Part shown: piece by piece, positions 45,146 to 51,683 of the stretch
Position numbering within the stretch: the first letter of the stretch is position 1
How the letters are laid out: each line of letters starts with the position of its first letter
DNA from: Saccharospirillum sp.
GTDB taxonomy: Bacteria > Pseudomonadota > Gammaproteobacteria > Pseudomonadales > Natronospirillaceae
Assembly: GCA_018402545.1 (NCBI GenBank)
Contig: JAGYIL010000002.1
Location: forward strand, 434,001 to 498,000
Length of the DNA stretch: 64,000 nucleotides
Direction: 5' to 3'
Notes under the pieces: model-generated
What the model was told of the DNA's origin: nothing
Seen by the model: the letters and a program-made list of their open reading frames with translations, nothing else
Databases searched by the model: none
Translations under genes and position numbers: made by a program

Positions 45146-45293
45146 TGCTAACTCATCAACGGGTTCTGTTCATCTTTATTCCAAGCCTGCTGGGTGTATT
45201 CGACAGGGTGGTGGGCATTAGAGTCTGACATCACTTAACCCCTTATTGCACTCCGTTATGGCTTGTACGCTCCACTAAATGAACCCGTTAGGG
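45146..45293 (+). repeat. Long attC-like site 18
   Basis: TGCTAAC starts it and GTTAGGG ends it (148 nt). The outer parts AACGGGTTC and GAACCCGTT pair perfectly, and an inner GTTATGG core-like box occurs at about 45255. It may be one long attC or two fused ones. Confidence 0.6.
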
Positions 45294-45322
45294 TGTATCC
45301 AAACGCAATTTGAGAATCAGCT

Positions 45323-45507
45323 ATGGTAGTACTTCGTGAATTCGAAACCGGTGATGCTTCCCGCTTGCGGAAATACTTGAATAATCTGCGTGTGACCAGG
45401 TTTCTTACGTCCAGCATTCCTCAGCCATACGAGAAGAAGATGCTGAATGGTGGACCGTTGAGAACAGCAAATCGGGTATCGTCCGGGCTATCGAGTACTA
45501 TCGTTAA
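45323..45507 (+). pseudogene. Cassette 19: broken GNAT acetyltransferase fragment
   Basis: MVVLREFETGDASRLRKYLNNLRVTRFLTSSIPQPYEK is the N-terminus of a RimJ-like acetyltransferase. One base is missing at about 45440; in the next frame the protein goes on as EDAEWWTVENSKSGIVRAIEYYR and stops at 45507, before the acetyl-CoA-binding part. The gene is both frameshifted and truncated, so it is not functional. Confidence 0.75.
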
Positions 45508-45643
45508 GCTTCGATCTATCTCTAAAAAGACTGTTGCTTATACAAGTGAAAACACAGAACAATAGCCAACGAATCAGGATGGCCTGACTTCCGCTTCCGC
45601 TTGAAAGGAACGTCTAAACACTACATTTTCGAAAGGAGACGTT

Positions 45644-46117
45644 GTGATCTACAAGATCGAGGAATGGATAAACCAGTTGAATCGTTCACATGAGCATGTG
45701 CGAAAGCCCTGTATCGCTTTTAAGAACCAGTTTAAAGGTTCTTATTCTACCGATTTCCTAACCAACACATTTTTCGTCGTAGTCGACAAGATTCCGAAAC
45801 CCGATATTCCTGAATTACGAAAAGCAGGATTGGGAGATTTCATCGATATGGATGCCATGGGAATCACATACAACGATACATATTATATTAAGGAAGGTGA
45901 AGTCAACAATTTGCGGTTGCACTTTCATGAATTGGTGCATGTGGTCCAATGGCGGGAACTTGCTCCGTAAGGGTTTATTGGGCGGTATATCGGTGAGATA
46001 CAGGCTCATGGATACAACGCAGCTCCACTTGAAAAGATGGCTTACGCCTTGGATGGTCACTTTCAACAAGGGAGGCGACCATTCAATGTGGAGCAGTATA
46101 TCCGAGACAATCTATAA
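45644..46117 (+). pseudogene. Cassette 20: HExxH zinc-peptidase-like gene with an internal stop
   Basis: GTG 45644, with AAGGAG 5 nt upstream, opens 108 residues with the zincin motif HFHELVHVVQW (HELVH). TAA at 45968-45970 stops it. In the same frame coding continues for 48 residues (GFIGRYIGEIQAHGYNAAPLEKMAYALDGHFQQGRRPFNVEQYIRDNL) to a second TAA at 46117. The segment after the stop looks like a real continuation, with the third zinc ligand perhaps in its Glu residues. A single base change produced the stop, or it is read through. Confidence 0.78.
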
Positions 46118-46123
46118 TAGATT

Positions 46124-46130
46124 GTTAGGC
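46124..46130 (+). repeat. Last core site (collapsed)
   Basis: GTTAGGC follows ACAATCTA-TAA-TAGATTGT, a perfect 8-bp hairpin that overlaps the end of cassette 20. No normal attC stem is present. It is the rightmost core site seen and lies 16 nt before the IS30-family element. Confidence 0.5.
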
Positions 46131-46145
46131 ATTGTATGAAGAGCC

Positions 46146-47227
46146 CGGTTTCAAGTAATAAGTGCAAATTGATTATGCAGCAAGCAAATTAACTTGCCGC
46201 CCCAGAAATAGTTCATTCGGTGACTTTCCACCTCTCGTAGCTCTTGGCCTGGAATTTAGTCTGTCCATGACAAACTGGATTTGTTCATCGGTTACTGTGT
46301 TGAAGTCAGTTCCCTTGGGAAAGTACTGACGTATCAGCCCGTTTGTGTTCTCGTTGGTGCCACGCTCCCATGAGGCGTAGGGATGTGCGAAGTAAATGTT
46401 CGCTTTCAGTCCCGCAGCTATGGCTTCGTGTTCGGCAAACTCCAGCCCGTTATCCAATGTAATCGTTTTTACCCTGTCCCGGTATTGAGCCATGCTTTCG
46501 ATAGCAGCATCTGCAAGTGCGTTTGCATTTTTTCCAGGAAGCCTTGCGATCACCGTGTACAGTGTTTTCCGCTCGACCATAGTTAGAAGCGCACCTTGAT
46601 GGCCTTTTCCTATAACTGTGTCGCCTTCCCAGTCCCCGACTCGACTGCGGCTATCAACAATCGCTGGGCGGTCGTCAATGCTCACACGATTCTTGAGCTT
46701 GCCACGGCGATCATAATGACCGTAGCGCTTTCGATACGGTTTCGAGGCCACTCTCAAGTGCTTATAGAGGTCTCCACCAATGGCTTTATCCGCGAGAATG
46801 ATTTGATAAATCGTCTCATGGTGCAGCGACACTCCTGCATGTTTTTCCAGATAGCTGGAAACCTGTTGTGGGCTCAGATCCTGGCGAATCAGCTGCTCAA
46901 TCATGTGTCGGACACTATCTGTGACCTTGATCGCCTTATGTGCCTCGCAGCGACGCTTATCGGAAAGCTCCTGGGCTTGCTTGGGCCTGTAGCCACGCAG
47001 ACCACGGTTCCTTTGCAGCTCTCGACTGATGGTGGATGCACTTCTACCCAGCACATCGGCTATGCTTTTTTGTGGATGCCCAGCTTTCATTAGCGCATAA
47101 ATTTGGTATCGTTCATTACTGGTCAGCTGGTTGTAACTCATAAGTGCTTTTTCTCTTGGCGGAGGAAGGTGCCGAGTCTACCAGCTGACCTCTCTCTCTA
47201 TCCAATTGCACTTATTATACGAAACCG
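46146..47227 (-). mobile_element. IS30-family insertion sequence
   Basis: A single transposase gene is bounded by imperfect inverted repeats: CGGTTTC-N4-AATAAGTGCAA at the left (from 46146) and the same pattern, CGGTTTC-N4-AATAAGTGCAA, reversed at the right (to 47227). The 1.08-kb size is usual for IS30 members. No clear 2-3-bp target duplication is seen, so the exact ends may be off by one or two bases. Confidence 0.85.
46173..47141 (-). CDS. IS30-family transposase
   Basis: A 322-residue DDE transposase that appears intact. N-terminal HTH: LTSNERYQIYALMKAGHPQKSIADVLGRSASTISREL. Catalytic residues: Asp in RVGDWEGDTVIGKG, Asp in TITLDNGLEFAEHEAI and Glu in YASWERGTNENTNGLIRQYFP. No frameshift is seen, so the element could be mobile. 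It inserted at the right edge of the cassette array. Confidence 0.95.
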   Translation of the reverse strand: MSYNQLTSNERYQIYALMKAGHPQKSIADVLGRSASTISRELQRNRGLRGYRPKQAQELSDKRRCEAHKAIKVTDSVRHMIEQLIRQDLSPQQVSSYLEKHAGVSLHHETIYQIILADKAIGGDLYKHLRVASKPYRKRYGHYDRRGKLKNRVSIDDRPAIVDSRSRVGDWEGDTVIGKGHQGALLTMVERKTLYTVIARLPGKNANALADAAIESMAQYRDRVKTITLDNGLEFAEHEAIAAGLKANIYFAHPYASWERGTNENTNGLIRQYFPKGTDFNTVTDEQIQFVMDRLNSRPRATRGGKSPNELFLGRQVNLLAA

Positions 47228-47239
47228 CGCAGTACATTC

Positions 47240-47653
47240 ATGATGCTAGCGCTGGAAGAGTCTAGAAAGGCGCTACCGGCGTGTTTACCTAACCCTCCTG
47301 TCGGGTGCATTCTTGTAAAGGAAGGGGAAGTGGTTGCAGCAGGTTTTACGAAGGCACCGGGTGAACACCATGCTGAAGCAGAAGCCCTGGCCAAGTACGA
47401 CGGGCCATTAAACGAAGTAACTGCCTATGTGACATTGGAGCCCTGCTCCTTTCAGGGAAGAACGCCATCCTGTGCTGAGGCTCTGATTAGAAAGGGTGTA
47501 AAGCGCGTAGTCGTTGCATTGGTAGACCCCGACCCCAGGAACAATGGTCTTGGCTTGGCAAAATTGAAGCAGGCGGGGGTTGAGGTAGTAGAGGGGGTCT
47601 GTAGGGGGGAGGTGCTAGCGTTCTTGGGCCCATACTTGAACGGAGGTGAGTGA
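47240..47653 (+). CDS. RibD-type pyrimidine deaminase domain protein (possibly 5'-truncated)
   Basis: A 137-residue cytidine-deaminase-fold protein like the N-terminal half of RibD: LPNPPVGCILVKEGEVVAAGFT, HHAEAEAL (zinc His and catalytic Glu), LEPCSFQGRTPSCAEAL (two zinc Cys). No reductase domain follows. Coding appears to extend a few codons upstream in frame (ending STF before Met), up to the IS end at 47227, so the insertion may have removed the original start and promoter. ATG 47240 or 47243 would now serve. Confidence 0.85.
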   Translation: MMLALEESRKALPACLPNPPVGCILVKEGEVVAAGFTKAPGEHHAEAEALAKYDGPLNEVTAYVTLEPCSFQGRTPSCAEALIRKGVKRVVVALVDPDPRNNGLGLAKLKQAGVEVVEGVCRGEVLAFLGPYLNGGE

Positions 47654-47976
47654 AGTTCGTGCACGCTAACATGACTTTCCGCCGAAGGCTTAAGAACCAT
47701 ATTTTGTCGGGTAATAAGACCGCGACCATTCGCAATAAGGAAGACAGCGATTACTACACGGGCCAGGTAGTAGAGGCGCTTACGCATGAAGATGGCGAAA
47801 AGATCTGCCGTATTCAGATTATCAGTATTGAACCAGTACAATACGGCGAGCTGAATCGTCGACATGCGAAGGCGGAGTACCTTCCATTCGTGTTTATACT
47901 CAAACGGATCATTCGCAAGATCTACCCTGGTGAGCGCGACTTTCTGTTTATAAGGTTCAAAGTACTTGACGATTAG
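47650..47976 (+). CDS. ASCH-domain protein
   Basis: A 108-residue protein beginning VKFVHANMTFRRRLKNHILSGNKTATIRNKEDSDYYTGQVVEAL. The conserved GNKTATIR strand-turn and the following I-x-I strands are characteristic of ASCH domains, which resemble PUA and are thought to bind RNA or act on modified nucleosides (known for E. coli YqfB). GTG 47650 overlaps the RibD-like stop by 4 nt, so the two are coupled. Confidence 0.82.
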   Translation: MKFVHANMTFRRRLKNHILSGNKTATIRNKEDSDYYTGQVVEALTHEDGEKICRIQIISIEPVQYGELNRRHAKAEYLPFVFILKRIIRKIYPGERDFLFIRFKVLDD

Positions 47977-48114
47977 GTGCCGGACGATACTGTGCCGTAT
48001 CTTAACCATAAAGCGCCCTGTTTCGTTGTCTCGGACGACCTTCCTCAGCATGAAGAGAATGACTGATACGGTTGGGCCCAATAAGCCCAGTCGTCAGTTG
48101 GATATGGGTGTATC

Positions 48115-48636
48115 GTGAACCTAAGAAAGATTGAAGTTGTGAGTTATGACTCTGCCTGGGTAGAAAAATTCAAGTCAGAGCGGTCGTTACTGAAACAAGT
48201 TCTTGGCAATGTGGCAATGGAGATTGAGCATATTGGCAGTACTGCGGTTCCCGGCCTGGCGGCAAAGCCCGTTATTGATATCCTGATTGAAGTAGCTGAT
48301 TTTAGTGAGTTGGAATCTGAAACCCACGCTATGGAGTCAATAGGGTACCCGGTGATGGGTGAGAATGGCATTGCGGGGCGGCGATACTTCCAGAAAGGCG
48401 GAGTCCAGCGCAGCCATCATGTTCACGCCTTTGAAGCAGGAGATACACATTTGCTACGCCACCGAGCCTACAGAGATTACCTGATTGCGCATCCGGACGT
48501 TGCAACTGAATACTCAGAAACGAAGCGGATAGCGGCTGCTTCTTGTCGGGATGACATAAACCAGTATATGAGCTTAAAGGATAGCTTTATTAAGAAACAT
48601 GAAACGCTGGCTGTGGAGTGGTATATAAGCCAGTAA
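48115..48636 (+). CDS. GrpB-family nucleotidyltransferase-like protein
   Basis: A 173-residue protein: LRKIEVVSYDSAWVEKFKSERSLLKQVL, IEHIGSTAVPGLAAKPVIDILIEV (the GST and D-x-D core of the polymerase-beta superfamily) and the conserved HHVHAFEAG and HLLRHRAYRDYLIAHP. The GrpB/UPF0157 family has no firmly assigned reaction. GTG 48115 is the start. A hairpin, GATAC-TGTGCC-GTATC, lies upstream at about 47988-48003. Confidence 0.9.
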   Translation: MNLRKIEVVSYDSAWVEKFKSERSLLKQVLGNVAMEIEHIGSTAVPGLAAKPVIDILIEVADFSELESETHAMESIGYPVMGENGIAGRRYFQKGGVQRSHHVHAFEAGDTHLLRHRAYRDYLIAHPDVATEYSETKRIAAASCRDDINQYMSLKDSFIKKHETLAVEWYISQ

Positions 48637-48653
48637 GCATGGGAGACCTGACT

Positions 48654-49349
48654 ATGGATACCCAAACAATGGCTGAGGACATTACGCGCAGCCTGAAAGC
48701 GTTCGGCCGCGGTTCCCGGCAAGAGCACCGGCCGAGTGCCCAGCGGGATTTCGGTGTCTATACCCCCGATTTACGCTCTGTTGTACGAACCTATAAAAGT
48801 CGACTGGCCGCAGAATCAGCAGATGATGTCTATTCTGTTGCACTCAAACTGCTGGAAAAGAACGTCACCGAATGCAGGCAAGCCGGCTACGAACTGATTG
48901 CCGGCCACCGCGCAGCCAGGGAATCGCTCACGCCCAAGCGGGTGGAGGCGCTTGGACGTGGAATAGACAACTGGGCTTGTGTCGACAGTTTCTGCTGTAC
49001 GCTGGTGGGCAGAGCGTGGCGGGAAGGCCGGGTTTCGGATGCCACTATTATGCGCTGGAGCCGGTCGCCAGACCTGTGGTGGCGACGCGCTGCTGTCGTA
49101 GCTACGGTGCCTCTTAACATTAAGGCCCACGGAGGAACAGGGGATTCAGCAAGAACATTAATGGTGTGCAAGCCCCTCATCACCGATAAAGAAATAATGG
49201 TTCAGAAAGCAATAAGCTGGGCCCTTCGCTCATTGGCACCCTGGGATCACGGCGCCGTTCAGGCCTTTCTGAACGAGCATTCAGAGTCTGTTTCGGCACT
49301 GGTTCGCCGTGAAGTGATGAATAAGCTGCGAACGGGGAAAAAGAACTAG
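48654..49349 (+). CDS. DNA alkylation repair (AlkD/HEAT-like) family protein
   Basis: A 231-residue all-helical protein of the AlkD-like HEAT-repeat type: FGVYTPDLRSVVRTYKSRL, ECRQAGYELIAGHRAAR, GIDNWACVDSFCCTLVGRAW and RRAAVVATVPLN. The N-W-x-x-V/C-D segment is a family hallmark. AlkD members excise alkylated bases from DNA. ATG 48654 with GGGAG upstream is preferred to in-frame starts overlapping grpB. It lies 18 nt after the grpB stop. Confidence 0.85.
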   Translation: MDTQTMAEDITRSLKAFGRGSRQEHRPSAQRDFGVYTPDLRSVVRTYKSRLAAESADDVYSVALKLLEKNVTECRQAGYELIAGHRAARESLTPKRVEALGRGIDNWACVDSFCCTLVGRAWREGRVSDATIMRWSRSPDLWWRRAAVVATVPLNIKAHGGTGDSARTLMVCKPLITDKEIMVQKAISWALRSLAPWDHGAVQAFLNEHSESVSALVRREVMNKLRTGKKN

Positions 49350-49445
49350 CCAGGCTACCCCCAGTTTAAAAGGTCACACAACAAGCGCTGCCGTCGTCTT
49401 CAGCTCGTACAATAGATTGCAGAGTCAACTATCGAGGAGCACCAA

Positions 49446-49763
49446 GTGTCGTTAATTGCAAAAACACCAGAGCCACCCTATTACGCGGTAATCTTTACCT
49501 CACTCAGAACCAACGTAGACGGTGGTTATGGTGACATGGCTGAAAGAATGGTAGCGCTTGCGTCACAGCAACCAGGGTTTCTGGGCATAGAATCGGCAAG
49601 AGAAGAGGTGGGTATTACGGTTTCTTACTGGTCTGATCTGGAATCAATAAAGCTCTGGAAAGCAAACCTTGAACACCAGGAGGCACAAAGACTGGGGCAT
49701 GAAAAGTGGTATGCATCTTTTAAAACCAGAATCTCCAGAGTAGAGCGCGACTATGGGTTTTAG
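49446..49763 (+). CDS. Antibiotic biosynthesis monooxygenase (ABM)-like protein
   Basis: A 105-residue dimeric alpha-beta barrel protein: PEPPYYAVIFTSLRTNVDGGYGDMAERMVALASQQPGFLGIESAREEVGITVSYWSDLESIKLWKANLEHQEAQ. The pattern GFLGIESAR-x-G-ITVSYW is that of ABM-domain proteins of unknown substrate. GTG 49446 with GAGGAG 8 nt before it. It may belong with the cassette-like genes to its left, but no attC site is seen. Confidence 0.87.
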   Translation: MSLIAKTPEPPYYAVIFTSLRTNVDGGYGDMAERMVALASQQPGFLGIESAREEVGITVSYWSDLESIKLWKANLEHQEAQRLGHEKWYASFKTRISRVERDYGF

Positions 49764-49956
49764 CAGTCTGCTGTTACTTAAAAGGAGTCCTTTATAGTCG
49801 ATTCAGCGATCGGGTAAAGAGTCTGCACTTTCAAGCAGACGCGTAGTTATCTGCCAGATAGTCCTCCCTGAACCCAGCTCGTAGACGATTGTTGTAGGAA
49901 TGCTGTGAATCGCTAGGTACCGCGGCGCTTCGGTGACCTTAGGGAAGCCTTGGCGG

Positions 49957-50565
49957 CTAGCCGGCGCCAGCCAGCCTGAACACCAGCAGCCTGTTGTTCG
50001 CGGGCATGGCTATGTTGTCTTCCAGAATCAGGCCTTCAACTTTGGCCAGCTCGTTCATGTCATCCAGGTCACGAATGCCCATGTGCGGTGCCCGGGCTCT
50101 CAGGTGCTGGTCGAACTGCCGGTTGCTTTCGCTGGTAAAGCGCCCCTGATCATTAAATGGGCCATAGAGGCAAAAAGCGCTTTTTGCCGTTAGACGCTCG
50201 CCAATGCCATGAAACATCTGTTCGACTTCGGTCCAGGCCATGATGTGCGCAGTATTTGCCGAAAAGGCTCCGCTAATGCTGGAAACTGGCCAGGGCTTCC
50301 TGCCGACATCGAGCTCCATTATTGGCAGTATGTTTGGGAGCTTGGCTTGTTCCAGTCGCAGACGACACAGGTGTGCAGCATCCGGGTGGTCGGAGGGCTG
50401 CCATTGCAAGTGAGGCAGTGACCGTGCGAAATGCTCAGCGTGCTGGCCGGTACCCGTGCCTATTTCAAGCACTCTGGCTGGCGAGTCGAAAACCTCGCAC
50501 AGCACATCCAGAATAGGTGCCTTGTTGTTTTCGCAGGCCTGGGAAAAAGGTAGTTCGGTAGCCAT
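49957..50565 (-). CDS. DUF938-family SAM-dependent methyltransferase
   Basis: A 202-residue class I methyltransferase-like protein: SQACENNKAPILDVLCEVF, VLEIGTGTGQHAEHFARSLPHLQWQPSDH (SAM-binding motif I and II), GAFSANTAHIMAWTEVEQMF and LYGPFNDQGRFTSESNRQFD. This is the DUF938 pattern; the substrate is unknown. It is on the minus strand among + strand genes and resumes more chromosome-like codon use. Confidence 0.9.
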   Translation of the reverse strand: MATELPFSQACENNKAPILDVLCEVFDSPARVLEIGTGTGQHAEHFARSLPHLQWQPSDHPDAAHLCRLRLEQAKLPNILPIMELDVGRKPWPVSSISGAFSANTAHIMAWTEVEQMFHGIGERLTAKSAFCLYGPFNDQGRFTSESNRQFDQHLRARAPHMGIRDLDDMNELAKVEGLILEDNIAMPANNRLLVFRLAGAG

Positions 50566-50738
50566 CGTGGTGTTTCCTCCTCATTTTTCTCACACTACCA
50601 TACTGGGGTCTAAAGGGTTGGGCCAGGCTGTCTGCTTATGGTCATGCTGCCATTATGGTCTATCCTGCCCGCTCAAGCCCGTTGTCCTTTATCAGGTAAT
50701 GTGGCCAGCCAGTCCTGGCCATAAGGAACCGATAAAAT

Positions 50739-51203
50739 ATGATCCCAAGAATAGATTCAGCATCACGGCTAATCTCCGCCTCTCCAGAGGCTATATACCG
50801 GGCGTTCTCTGAGCCGGGTGCAATGGAGCTCTGGCTTCCTCCGGATACGATGACAGGTGAAATGTTGGATTTCGATTTTCGCGAAGGAGGCTCCTATCGC
50901 ATGAGGCTTACCTATACCGAGCCGCACCAGGGAGGAGGCAAAACATCGGAGGATTCAGACGAGGTCGAAGTGCAACTCACGAACCTCGAAGAGGGCCGGG
51001 CGATTGAGCAAGCAGTCGTCTTCGAGAGCGAAGACCCTTTATTTTCTGGCACAATGAAAATGAGCTGGACGTTCCAACCTAGAGGCGAGCGGACGCTAGT
51101 GATGATCCAGGCCAGGAACGTACCGGAAGGTATCCGGCCCGAAGACCACGAGGCGGGGTTGAACTCGACTTTAGAGAAGCTCGCAGAATTTGTGGAAGCA
51201 TGA
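50739..51203 (+). CDS. SRPBCC (AHSA1-like) family protein
   Basis: A 154-residue protein of the Aha1-C/polyketide-cyclase superfamily: ASRLISASPEAIYRAFSEPGAMELWLPPDTMTGEMLDFDFREGGSYRMRLTY, then the AVVFESEDPLFSGTMKMSWTFQP strand region and a long C-terminal helix. This shape forms a hydrophobic ligand cavity. No ligand can be inferred. Confidence 0.9.
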   Translation: MIPRIDSASRLISASPEAIYRAFSEPGAMELWLPPDTMTGEMLDFDFREGGSYRMRLTYTEPHQGGGKTSEDSDEVEVQLTNLEEGRAIEQAVVFESEDPLFSGTMKMSWTFQPRGERTLVMIQARNVPEGIRPEDHEAGLNSTLEKLAEFVEA

Positions 51204-51339
51204 GTAAGATGGGTCAGGTCGAAATCGCTCTGTTTCGGAGCGCGTAATATGGCATTGATGTAAACATTAGGTTGGCTGCCAATCTCAGTAACATTATCTA
51301 TGAAGACGGCCTTCAACTTGTCGTTCCGCCAGAGAGGCC

Positions 51340-51483
51340 GGGTATCAGGCTGTAGAGCTCTATACAAATGAAGCGATGACAGAGAATTTGGCGATGTATC
51401 CCAAGCTTGGGTACCTTGAAACCGACCGTCGATGCGAAGCGGGTTTTAACCGTGTGTTTTTTCGAAAGCAAGTCCCTGGTTAA
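51340..51483 (+). pseudogene. C-terminal remnant of a GNAT acetyltransferase
   Basis: Forty-seven residues in one frame, GYQAVELYTNEAMTENLAMYPKLGYLETDRRCEAGFNRVFFRKQVPG, match the C-terminal part of GNAT proteins (motif B, the ENLAMYPKLGY helix-strand and the last strand). The acetyl-CoA-binding part is not found upstream. It occupies the otherwise gene-free stretch 51204-51683. Confidence 0.7.
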
Positions 51484-51683
51484 CCCTCTCCCGAACTGTA
51501 TGACGCCATAGGTTGGGCTTCTCCTTTGGCAACTGAGGGTAAACTTTCATTAAGCGGTTTTTTGTAAGCTGTGCGCAATCAATCTAACAGGCTACTGTGT
51601 GAAGATGCTACTTGGGCAGTGGATTTGACGAGAGTGTCTCAGTAGCATCCCTGTTAGTTGAATCACATTAGGAATCAGTACCC

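Larger units (their letters stand above)
35843..46130 (+). mobile_element. Integron gene-cassette array lacking an integrase (CALIN-like)
   Basis: About 20 short genes, all on the + strand, are each followed by an imperfect inverted repeat that starts with an RYYYAAC-like box and ends with a GTTRNNN core, the layout of integron attC sites. Well-formed sites end at 36740, 37542, 37968, 39307, 39997, 41137 and 42212; other sites are shorter or degenerate. Sites ending at 37542, 37968 and 42212 are nearly the same sequence. Base composition is more AT-rich and codon usage differs from the flanks. No integron integrase is visible. The array ends at an IS30-family element. Confidence 0.88.

Noticed and set aside
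45146-45293. tRNA or riboswitch
   Set aside because: The outer stem and end boxes fit an attC; no cloverleaf, anticodon loop or known aptamer core is present.
35843-46130. Prophage or conjugative island instead of an integron array
   Set aside because: There are no phage structural, replication or conjugation genes; small one-directional genes with attC sites explain the region better.
49803-49950. Minus-strand remnant reading YLAIHSIPTTIVYELGSG downstream of the DUF938 gene
   Set aside because: It looks somewhat protein-like, but only about 45 codons are open, no family was recognised and no start or homologous context is visible.
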